A stretch of DNA of 14,246 bases from the NCBI GenBank assembly GCA_002746425.1, contig NVXB01000022.1, forward strand, positions 3,131-17,376. Direction: 5' to 3'. The notes below the pieces were generated by a model, which had not been told where the DNA came from, made no database searches, and was given only the letters and a program-made list of their open reading frames with translations. The position numbers and the translations under genes were made by a program. This document shows, piece after piece, positions 1 through 6,949 of the stretch. Numbering within the stretch: the first letter of the stretch is position 1; every line of letters begins with the position of its first letter. This DNA comes from Hyphomicrobiales bacterium (GTDB lineage: Bacteria; Pseudomonadota; Alphaproteobacteria; Rhizobiales; GCA-2746425).

Positions 1-29
1 GAAAAGCCCCCGCGAAAATCGCGAGGGCT
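1..29 (-). terminator. Intrinsic terminator after the BMP-family gene
   Basis: Read on the minus strand, two 11-base arms at 19-29 and 5-15 pair around a 3-base loop, with one G-T pair in an otherwise GC-rich stem, and a short T-run follows at 2-5. The stem starts 14 bases past the stop codon of the BMP-family gene, so transcription of that gene very probably ends here. The T-run continues to or past the window edge and cannot be measured in full. Confidence 0.85.
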
Positions 30-43
30 AAAGAATGCAATGC

Positions 44-1042
44 TTACATTACAGGGCAAGAATCAGAGGACATATAGTCATGCACTTTGATTTTGCCGGA
101 GATGATATCAGCACGCGCTTGCTCAACAGCCATTTTCATATCAGCTGTGATCAGGTCTTTATTGTGCTCATCCAACGCCCAGCCAACACCGTCTTCAGCA
201 AGGCCAAGAACGTTGAAGCCAGTCGCGAATGTATCGTTTTTGGCATCCATGAATGCGTTATAAACAGCAACATCAACGCGTTTCAGCATAGATGTCAGAA
301 CGCTACCGGAATGCAGATAGTTCTGATTGCTATCCACACCAATGGAGAATTTGCCAGCATCTTTGGCTTTTTGCAGAACACCAATACCGGTGGCACCTGC
401 CGCTGCATAAACAACATCAGCGCCAGCATCGATCTGAGCCTGCGTGATTTCGCCGCCCTTCACCTTATCATTCCATGCAGACGGTGTATCGCCGGTCATG
501 TTCTGAATAACTTTGGCATCAGGATTAGCCGCTTTTACGCCCTGCACATAACCACAAGCAAATTTGCGAATGAGGGGAATGTCCATGCCGCCAACAAAAC
601 CAACAGTGCCGGTTTCAGACTTCATGCCAGCCAGCAGGCCAACAAGGTAGGAACCTTCATGCTCGTTGAACACAACGGAGCGCACATTTGGCTGATCAAC
701 AACCATGTCGATGATGCCGAATTTCAAATCAGGAAATTCTGCAGAAACCTTGTTCATGGCTTCTGCCTGCGCAAAGCCCATCACGATAATTGGGTTGTGG
801 CCGCGGCGCGCAAAGTTGCGCAATGCCTGCTCACGCTGGGATGCATTGGTGATTTCAAATTCAGCATAGCTAATGCCAGTGTCTGATTTGAATTTCTCGG
901 CGCCGTTGTAAGCTGCCTCGTTGAATGACTTGTCAAATTTGCCACCCATATCAAAAATGAGAGCTGGCTTGAAGTCGGCTGCAAATGCCGATGTGGCCAT
1001 CATCGCAGCGGTGGCCACTGCCGCAAATAGTTTGAGTTTCAT
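44..1042 (-). CDS. BMP-family ABC transporter substrate-binding protein (PnrA/Med-like)
   Basis: A 332-residue secreted binding protein of the BMP family (basic membrane protein / PnrA / Med), whose known members bind purine nucleosides for ABC import. Residues 1-21 are a signal peptide with a hydrophobic core and an AFA-A cleavage site; no lipobox cysteine is visible, so it is probably a free periplasmic protein. The mature start carries the family hallmark of an aspartate-glycine-glycine stretch followed by D-x-S-F-N (about residues 31-41), and a later segment with NEHEGSYLVGLLAG (about 126-139) is also typical. Length matches the family. The start is fixed by the signal peptide, with GGAAG a few bases upstream. 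A terminator follows directly, and the upstream neighbour mgsA is divergent, so no permease or ATPase partner is encoded beside it in this window. Nucleoside as the ligand is inferred from the family. Confidence 0.9.
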   Translation of the reverse strand: MKLKLFAAVATAAMMATSAFAADFKPALIFDMGGKFDKSFNEAAYNGAEKFKSDTGISYAEFEITNASQREQALRNFARRGHNPIIVMGFAQAEAMNKVSAEFPDLKFGIIDMVVDQPNVRSVVFNEHEGSYLVGLLAGMKSETGTVGFVGGMDIPLIRKFACGYVQGVKAANPDAKVIQNMTGDTPSAWNDKVKGGEITQAQIDAGADVVYAAAGATGIGVLQKAKDAGKFSIGVDSNQNYLHSGSVLTSMLKRVDVAVYNAFMDAKNDTFATGFNVLGLAEDGVGWALDEHNKDLITADMKMAVEQARADIISGKIKVHDYMSSDSCPVM

Positions 1043-1097
1043 AACGCTTCCGCTTTTCTATGCCTGCCGCTTTGATGGAAACACTTGATGCGTCTCA

Positions 1098-1110
1098 ACT
1101 GCCCGGCAGT
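1098..1110. promoter_or_regulatory. Perfect 6+1+6 palindrome upstream of the BMP-family gene
   Basis: ACTGCC and GGCAGT are perfect inverted arms around a single central C. The site lies 56 bases upstream of the BMP-family start codon and 132 bases upstream of the chosen mgsA start, inside the divergent intergenic region. Its symmetry and position would suit a repressor or activator site for either gene. I do not recognise the motif as that of a known regulator, and one short palindrome may be chance. I found no convincing -35/-10 pair in 1043-1241. Confidence 0.3.
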
Positions 1111-1241
1111 GCTTGGTTAATTCAGTAAAACAACAATAGCTTTGCATGCCATTCAAAATATTGCATCGCTTTTTTTAAGAAGCCGTGGTCATTTGGGGAA
1201 AAGCCTATGTTTATCTTTACGTAGATGCAGGAATTGCCAAA

Positions 1242-1688
1242 ATGAATGCAAAGAATAACGCAAAGAATACTGGCGCCAAGGCCCCGGCGCGGTCACAAAA
1301 ACCAAGGCTGGCATTGATTGCTCATGATGAAAAAAAAGCGACATTAGTCACGTTTGTCATACGCCACCGGGCGGTATTGGCGGGGTTTGATTTGGTTGCG
1401 ACGGGCACGACGGGCGGCAAGATTAAGCAAGCCTGCCCCGAGCTGAACGTGACATTGATGAAAAGCGGCCCGCTGGGCGGCGATCAGCAGATTGGCGCGA
1501 TGATTGCCGAAGGGGCCATTATGGGCCTGATCTTCTTCATGGATCCGCTCACACCAATGCCCCATGATGTCGATGTCAAAGCCCTGCTGCGCCTAGCTGT
1601 GGTTTATGATGTGGCCACCGCGCTCAACCGCGCCACCGCAGAATTGCTGCTTGCCAATTCGACTTTGGCGGAGATGGCGCACGACTAA
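1242..1688 (+). CDS. mgsA: Methylglyoxal synthase
   Basis: A 148-residue cytosolic enzyme that converts dihydroxyacetone phosphate to methylglyoxal and phosphate, the first step of the methylglyoxal bypass. The family pattern is clear: LIAHDEKK (residues 25-32), ATGTTGGK (53-60), SGPLGGDQQ (75-83) and DPLTPMPHDVDVKALLRLA (101-119). Residues matching the E. coli catalytic set are present: D81, D101, H108 and D111. The C-terminus stops soon after the NRATAE segment, about 15 residues shorter than E. coli MgsA; as I recall the Brucella form is similarly short. The first 20 residues are a Lys/Ala/Asn-rich extension. An upstream GTG at 1185 would add 19 residues, but ATG 1242 has an AGGA at 1229-1232 with 9-base spacing, so I prefer it. 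The gene precedes glk in the same direction, and both act around upper glycolysis. Confidence 0.92.
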   Translation: MNAKNNAKNTGAKAPARSQKPRLALIAHDEKKATLVTFVIRHRAVLAGFDLVATGTTGGKIKQACPELNVTLMKSGPLGGDQQIGAMIAEGAIMGLIFFMDPLTPMPHDVDVKALLRLAVVYDVATALNRATAELLLANSTLAEMAHD

Positions 1689-1814
1689 TCACAGGCTTTT
1701 TTGATGGAGAACACTCAAACTTGGCCAAACCCAAGGCACGACTACGCTTGACCATTTGTGAGAATTTTTGTTTGTCTGTCGGTTAATTTCTGTCTCCATT
1801 ATAGAGTTTAGACC

Positions 1815-2852
1815 ATGCCCATTCTATCCCGTCCGGTACTCAGCGAAACAATGTCCTATCCCGTTTTGGTCGCGGATATTGGCGGCACAAATGCCCGCTT
1901 TGGCATCCTCACCGATGCCCATGCCGATTTAAAAGAGTTTGAGACCGCAAAAACTGCCGATTTCGATGGTTTGGAAGAGGCTGTTGGCGCCAAAATTTTC
2001 GCAAAAACCGGCATTATGCCGCGCTCCGCCGTGCTGGCCCTTGCCGGTCCGATCAACGGTGATGAAGTGCCGCTGACCAATTGCGACTGGGTGATCCGCC
2101 CCAAGGAATTGATGGAATCGCTTAATCTCAATGATGTCATTCTGGTCAATGATTTTGAAGCGCTGGCATTGGCCCTGCCCTCACTTGAAGATGATGATTT
2201 ACAAATTATCGGCAGTGGCAAATTGACCACCAGCGGGACCAAAATCGTTGTAGGTCCAGGCACCGGCCTTGGCGCTGCGGGCATGGTGCACGCCGATAGC
2301 ATGTGGGTGCCGGTGCCGGGAGAAGGCGGGCATATCAGCCTTGGACCAGACACTGACGACGAGTTTGCGCTATGGCCGCATATTGAAAAAGAGCATGGCC
2401 GCATTTCTGCCGAAGCTTTGTTGTGCGGACGAGGTCTTGTTCGGCTTTACCGGGCTGTAACCGCCTGGAAAGGCGCAAAAGCGATCTATGAAACACCCAG
2501 CGAGATTACATCCGCCGCCCTTGCAGGCACTGATGAGCATGCCGTGACCAGTCTAAATGTTTTTTGCCGAGTGCTGGGCCGCGTTGCGGGCGATCTGGCC
2601 ATTATCTTCATGGCCAAGGGCGGGGTTTACCTGGCCGGTGGCATCTCGCAGAAAATCGCCGGTTTTCTGGCGCAATCAGAGTTTCGAGAGGCTTTTGTTG
2701 CCAAAGCGCCGCACCGCCATTTGATGGAAGAAATTGGCACTGCCGTTATCATGCATGAGCGCCCGGCCCTAAAGGGTCTGGCCGCCTATGCGCGCACCCC
2801 GCAACGTTTTGGTCTGGAATTGCAGGGCAAACGCTGGCGCAAAAATCAATAA
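1815..2852 (+). CDS. glk: Glucokinase (GlkA family, non-ROK)
   Basis: A 345-residue ATP-dependent glucokinase that phosphorylates glucose to glucose 6-phosphate in the cytosol. Motifs in order are the phosphate-binding DIGGTNARFG (residues 21-30), LTNCDW with VNDFEALALALPSL in the sugar-binding region, GPGTGLGAAG, and PGEGGHISLG, followed near the C-terminus by the FMAKGGVYLAGGISQKI block. These mark the bacterial Glk family rather than ROK kinases, and length is normal. The start is uncertain: ATG 1815 gives about 15 residues before the PVLVADIGG strand, similar to the Brucella enzyme as I recall it, while ATG 1851 gives three. Neither has a strong ribosome binding site. The gene lies 126 bases downstream of mgsA, so it may have its own promoter or be co-transcribed. 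Its last 7 bases overlap the 3' end of the convergent epimerase gene. Confidence 0.93.
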   Translation: MPILSRPVLSETMSYPVLVADIGGTNARFGILTDAHADLKEFETAKTADFDGLEEAVGAKIFAKTGIMPRSAVLALAGPINGDEVPLTNCDWVIRPKELMESLNLNDVILVNDFEALALALPSLEDDDLQIIGSGKLTTSGTKIVVGPGTGLGAAGMVHADSMWVPVPGEGGHISLGPDTDDEFALWPHIEKEHGRISAEALLCGRGLVRLYRAVTAWKGAKAIYETPSEITSAALAGTDEHAVTSLNVFCRVLGRVAGDLAIIFMAKGGVYLAGGISQKIAGFLAQSEFREAFVAKAPHRHLMEEIGTAVIMHERPALKGLAAYARTPQRFGLELQGKRWRKNQ

Positions 2853-3829
2853 AGATGCGCGTTGTTGGCTTTGAACCAATCGACAAATTTGGCCACGCCC
2901 ACTTCCAGCGATGTGGTGGGCGCAAAGCCATAATCGCCTGAGATGCGCGAGATATCGGCAAAGGTTTCCTTCACATCACCAAGCTGCATCGGCAGAAACT
3001 CTTTCTCCGCTTCCTTGCCCAGGCCCCGTTCTAAAAAACCAATCAGATCCATCAGGGCTTCCGGCTTGTTGTTACCGATATTATAAAGCCGGTGGCCATC
3101 TTCCACGGCACGCGCTGGCGTTTGATCGGCCACCGCCAAAACACCGCTGACGATATCATCGATATAGGTGAAATCACGCCGCATATCGCCGTTATTATAG
3201 ACCGCAATCGGACGATCCTCACAAATCGCCTTGGCGAACTTCCACAGCGCCATATCCGGCCGCCCCCACGGCCCATACACGGTAAAAAACCGCAAACCGA
3301 TCAGCGGCAAATCATAAAGATTGCTGTAGGCGACGCTCATCAACTCATCGGCGCGCTTGGTCGCCGCATAGAGCGATACGGGCTTTTCCACCGGATCATC
3401 TTCCGAAAACGGCAATTTGGTATTGCCGCCATAAACCGAGCTGGATGAGGCGTAAACCATCCGCTCCAGCGTGTCGCAATTGCGGGCAATTTCCAGCATA
3501 TTGAGATGACCAGTAAGATTGCTCGATCCATAAGTTTCTGGATGATCGATTGAATAACGCACCCCGGCCTGCGCCGCCAAATGAATGATTTTTGTTAGTT
3601 TCTCACCTGAAATAGCATCTCGTATGGATGCGATCTCGGCAATATCAGCTTGTACAAACCGAAAATGATTATGATGAGGGGCAAGCGCCGCCAACCGCGC
3701 TTTTTTAAGCGCAACGGCATAATAATCATTGAGATTATCAATCCCGATCACACGCTCCCCGCGCTCCAACAAGCGCCGGGCCACATTAAATCCAATAAAC
3801 CCGGCCACGCCGGTCACGAGATAGGTCAT
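2846..3829 (-). CDS. NAD-dependent epimerase, UDP-glucuronate 4-epimerase-like
   Basis: A 327-residue extended short-chain dehydrogenase/reductase. The N-terminal Rossmann motif is TGVAGFIG (residues 6-13), with D31 after the second strand placed to bind NAD ribose. The catalytic elements are SSSSVYG (128-134) and Y154-x-x-x-K158, and RRDFTYIDDIV is the usual sugar-nucleotide-epimerase segment. GIDNLNDYY near residue 30 and the closing KFVDWFK segment resemble CapI/LspL-type UDP-glucuronate 4-epimerases, which make UDP-galacturonate for lipopolysaccharide or capsule. UDP-glucose 4-epimerase or dTDP-glucose dehydratase activity is less likely but cannot be excluded. An AGGA lies 5 bases before the ATG. 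The gene is last in the minus-strand run, 43 bases after hrpB, and no surface-polysaccharide genes flank it. No terminator is visible after its stop. Confidence 0.85.
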   Translation of the reverse strand: MTYLVTGVAGFIGFNVARRLLERGERVIGIDNLNDYYAVALKKARLAALAPHHNHFRFVQADIAEIASIRDAISGEKLTKIIHLAAQAGVRYSIDHPETYGSSNLTGHLNMLEIARNCDTLERMVYASSSSVYGGNTKLPFSEDDPVEKPVSLYAATKRADELMSVAYSNLYDLPLIGLRFFTVYGPWGRPDMALWKFAKAICEDRPIAVYNNGDMRRDFTYIDDIVSGVLAVADQTPARAVEDGHRLYNIGNNKPEALMDLIGFLERGLGKEAEKEFLPMQLGDVKETFADISRISGDYGFAPTTSLEVGVAKFVDWFKANNAHLY

Positions 3830-3872
3830 ATCATTCCTGTATGTCGTAGTTTTGGAGAGAGTTTATCAAAAT

Positions 3873-6284
3873 TTATTGCGCCTTGCCAATGTCACCCGGC
3901 TTTTCTGGCCATTTGTGTTTTGGATAGCGCCCGCGCATATCGGCGCGCACATCGGCCCAGGAGCCTTGCCAGAAAGCGGGCAGGTTTTGGGTGATTTGAA
4001 TGCTGCGTTGGGCTGGCGATAACAGATTGAGCACCAGCGCGACGTTGCGGGCGATAGTGGGGTGGGTGGTAAGTCCGTAAAACTCGTGCACCCGTGCACT
4101 GATCACCGGGCCACTGGCACCGCTATAATCGATTTTCAGTGGACGACCGCTGGGCAAAATGTAGTTTTTCGGCGCTAATTGCTCCAATTGATGAATGTTG
4201 GGCATGCGCGCCTTCAACGCCTCAATGACCATTGACTGGTTGAGACCTTTGAGACTAGTGACGCCCGGAAAATAAGGCCGCAGCCAATTCTCTACATCCG
4301 CTAGTAGGTCAACCGGATTACTATCTGGCCATTCATCGCCAAGATTTGTGTGCAGAAATTGCAGGCGGGCCATCAGCGCTTTGGTGGCGTCTGGAAACAG
4401 GGCTGTTTCAAATTTGGTACTGGCAATGCTTTGCCAAAACAAATCCTGCGCGGCTTGTTGATCTTTGGGTTCAATCGCCGCGCTTTCAAGTACAATAGCG
4501 CCCAGTTTGCGCACGCGTTTTGCGACAACGCGCCCGGCGCTGCGGTCAAAATCCATCACTTCACTGGTCACGGCGTAGGCATCGATATGGCTGAGATATT
4601 CGTCTTGTGACAACGGCAGGGCCACGGTCATTCTTAAATTGGCCGCCGTGCCAAACAGGCCGCCAACAATCAGATATTTTTGCTTGGCAAAATCATGATC
4701 ATCGGGGCAATTGATGCGCTGTCCGCTGGCCAGTTGAAACTGCCCCTGCGCTTTATTTTGGGCGATCCAGTTTGGAAATGCTTTTAGTAAAAGTGCGCCA
4801 AGCTCATCATGGCTGATTTTGGGACCGTCGGGTTTGATGTTCAAGCGCCGGCACAAATTAGCAAAACCTTGCGGCGGGTTTCGGATCGCGGCTGCGGCAA
4901 AACTTACGCGCAGATCAATCTCCCGGTTTTGGCTTGAATCCATGATCAATGCTGCCAGCAATGCCGCGCTGCGCATTTTTTTATGATCGTTGCCAACGCT
5001 CAAAATCATGGCACCTAGATGCGGCTCTACCGGCAATTTATGCAGGCGCTTGCCAAGCTCGGTTATGCGGCCACCCTCATCAAGTGCACCGATTTGCAAC
5101 AGCTCAGCCTTTGCTGCCAATAAATTGCCGCTAAGCGGCTGGTCCAGCAGGTTCAAATCGGCTGGGTCAGTAAGGCCCCAATCGGCAATATCCAGCACAA
5201 ACCCCAAAAGGTCGGTTTCGAGCAATTCTGGCCGATCATAGGCTGGCATAGACCGTGTTTCCGGCTCGGCCCAAAGCCGGTAGCACACACCGGGTTCGAC
5301 CCGCCCGGCACGTCCGCGCCGCTGATCTGCCGCCGCCTGACTTTCCTTGCGGGTTTCAAGCGATGTTGCACCGATTTGCGGAATGTATCTGGGTTGCCGC
5401 GTCAGCCCGCTATCGATGACAATGCGCACGCCCTCAATCGTCATCGAGGTTTGGGCCAAATTGGTCGACAGCGCTATTTTGCGCATGCCTTTTGGCGCCG
5501 GTTCCAAAGCGCTGCGCTGCGTCTTGAACGGCAAACCGGAATAAAGCGGCGCAACCACAATGTTTTTATTTAGTGCAAAAAAATCGTTCAAAGCTTTTCG
5601 CGTTCGTTCAATTTCCGAGCGACCGGGAAGAAACACCAGCACACTGCCGCTATGCGCCTCCATGGCCGCTTTTACGGCGCTCACGGTTTGCGCAACAATG
5701 CTTATGCGCGGCTTGCCGGGAACGTAAAAGGTTTCCACCGGATAGGCCCGACCCTTTGAAGAAATAACCGGCGCATCGCCCATCAAGGCTGAAACCGCGC
5801 TGGCATCGATGGTAGCGGACAGCACCATAAGTTTCAAATCATCGCGCAAGGCCGATTGTACATCCAGCGCCAATGCGAGGCCCAAATCGGCATCAAGTGA
5901 GCGTTCATGAAACTCGTCAAACAGAACTGCACCAATGCCGGGCAATTCTGGCTGATCCAATATCATGCGGGTAAAAACGCCCTCGGTCACCACTTCCAAT
6001 CGGGTGTTTGGGCCAATTCTGGTATCAGCGCGCATACGCAGGCCAACGGTATCGCCGACCTTTTCGCCAAGGGTTTTGGCCATGTATTCTGCCGCCGCTC
6101 TGGCGGCAACGCGCCTTGGCTCCAGCAGGATAATTTTTTGACCCGCCATTGCCTTTTCCAGCAAGAGCCATTGCGGAACCTGCGTGGTTTTACCGGCGCC
6201 CGGCTCGGCCACCAGCACGCAATTGGCATTGTCCCTGAAACTTTGCAGCAGCTGCGCTTTTACGGCCTCAATCGGCAAAGACAT
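3873..6284 (-). CDS. hrpB: ATP-dependent RNA helicase-like protein HrpB
   Basis: An 803-residue DEAH-box superfamily 2 helicase of the HrpB type, close to the roughly 809 residues of E. coli HrpB. Motif I is GAGKTT (29-34), motif II is DEFH (123-126) in FDEFHER, motif III is SAT (156-158) and motif VI is QRRGRAGR (321-328). STNLAQTSMTIEGV just before it is a typical motif V region. Past the helicase core are the helicase-associated domain and a long HrpB-specific C-terminal part of about 350 residues, which separates it from HrpA. The cellular role of HrpB is poorly defined in the family. The start codon lies 2 bases after the ynjD stop, with an AAGG inside the end of ynjD as its likely ribosome binding site. 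This implies co-transcription and possibly translational coupling with the ABC transporter genes. Confidence 0.95.
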   Translation of the reverse strand: MSLPIEAVKAQLLQSFRDNANCVLVAEPGAGKTTQVPQWLLLEKAMAGQKIILLEPRRVAARAAAEYMAKTLGEKVGDTVGLRMRADTRIGPNTRLEVVTEGVFTRMILDQPELPGIGAVLFDEFHERSLDADLGLALALDVQSALRDDLKLMVLSATIDASAVSALMGDAPVISSKGRAYPVETFYVPGKPRISIVAQTVSAVKAAMEAHSGSVLVFLPGRSEIERTRKALNDFFALNKNIVVAPLYSGLPFKTQRSALEPAPKGMRKIALSTNLAQTSMTIEGVRIVIDSGLTRQPRYIPQIGATSLETRKESQAAADQRRGRAGRVEPGVCYRLWAEPETRSMPAYDRPELLETDLLGFVLDIADWGLTDPADLNLLDQPLSGNLLAAKAELLQIGALDEGGRITELGKRLHKLPVEPHLGAMILSVGNDHKKMRSAALLAALIMDSSQNREIDLRVSFAAAAIRNPPQGFANLCRRLNIKPDGPKISHDELGALLLKAFPNWIAQNKAQGQFQLASGQRINCPDDHDFAKQKYLIVGGLFGTAANLRMTVALPLSQDEYLSHIDAYAVTSEVMDFDRSAGRVVAKRVRKLGAIVLESAAIEPKDQQAAQDLFWQSIASTKFETALFPDATKALMARLQFLHTNLGDEWPDSNPVDLLADVENWLRPYFPGVTSLKGLNQSMVIEALKARMPNIHQLEQLAPKNYILPSGRPLKIDYSGASGPVISARVHEFYGLTTHPTIARNVALVLNLLSPAQRSIQITQNLPAFWQGSWADVRADMRGRYPKHKWPEKPGDIGKAQ

Positions 6285-6286
6285 TT

Positions 6287-6949
6287 TTAGCTGCCTTTCA
6301 TGCCCTCAAGCGGCGAGATGACAGCGCCGCCAGCGGCCTTGGCATCATCGCTATCATGGGTGACAAGCAGCACCGGCAGATTACGGCTTTTGGCCAGCGC
6401 AAACACGGTTTCGCGTAATTGCGCACGCCGATCGGCATCAAGTTTTGAAAACGGCTCGTCGAGCAGCAGGGCTTTGGGTTCTGACAACAGCACCCGCATC
6501 AAGGCGATACGCGCTTTTTGTCCGCCGGATAGGGTTGCAGGATCGCGATCAAACATGCCCGCCATGCCCACTTCTTCCAGCGCGGTTTCCGCAAGTTGTT
6601 TGCGATGGGCCACACCTTTTTGGCTGGGCGGAACGGCGAAAAGCAGGTTTTGCCCAACGCTCATATGCGGAAACAGCAGCGGGTCTTGAAACAAAATGCC
6701 GACATGGCGCTTTTCAGCGGGCAAAGTATCAATGGCCAAACCATTAAGCTGAATGGCACCGCGCCCATCAAAAGCACGATCCAAGAAGCCGCCAATATAG
6801 GATAGCAGCGTAGACTTGCCACAGCCAGAGGGGCCCATAATGGTCAAAATATCGCCGGGCCGCACATCGGCATTTACATGGACCAGTGGTTTGCCACCAA
6901 GAAGAATGCACACATCTTGCAGCAACAGGCCCGAATTTTGATCACTCAT
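6287..6949 (-). CDS. ynjD: ABC transporter ATP-binding protein, YnjD-like
   Basis: A 220-residue ABC ATPase, a single nucleotide-binding domain of normal length that should power the adjacent permease at the inner face of the membrane. Walker A is GPSGCGKST (39-47), the Q-loop glutamine is about residue 88 in LFQDP, the signature is LSGGQ (140-144), Walker B is LLLDEP (161-166) and the switch histidine is H198 in VTHD. All are intact. Adjacency to a fused double permease and a periplasmic binding protein, plus overall resemblance to E. coli YnjD (about 217 residues), supports the YnjBCD assignment over other members of the polyamine/iron/thiamine importer superfamily. The ATG overlaps the permease stop by 4 bases (ATGA), and hrpB begins 2 bases after its own stop. 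Confidence 0.9.
   Translation of the reverse strand: MSDQNSGLLLQDVCILLGGKPLVHVNADVRPGDILTIMGPSGCGKSTLLSYIGGFLDRAFDGRGAIQLNGLAIDTLPAEKRHVGILFQDPLLFPHMSVGQNLLFAVPPSQKGVAHRKQLAETALEEVGMAGMFDRDPATLSGGQKARIALMRVLLSEPKALLLDEPFSKLDADRRAQLRETVFALAKSRNLPVLLVTHDSDDAKAAGGAVISPLEGMKGS

Noticed and set aside
35..886. A 283-codon plus-strand open frame opposite the BMP-family gene
   Set aside because: It lies wholly antisense to a clear family member with signal peptide and motifs, has no recognisable domain, and its composition is that of a shadow frame.
1185..1241. GTG start at 1185 for methylglyoxal synthase
   Set aside because: The added 19 residues do not resemble the family, and ATG 1242 has a better-placed ribosome binding site.
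1748..1776. TTGACC upstream of glk as a promoter -35 box
   Set aside because: The hexamer 17 bases downstream (TTTGTC) is a poor -10 box and shifts of one base do not improve it.
6087..6112. GC-rich inverted repeat (GCCGCC/GGCGGC) inside hrpB
   Set aside because: It lies in the coding region encoding an alanine/arginine-rich segment near the N-terminus of the helicase, where codon composition explains it.
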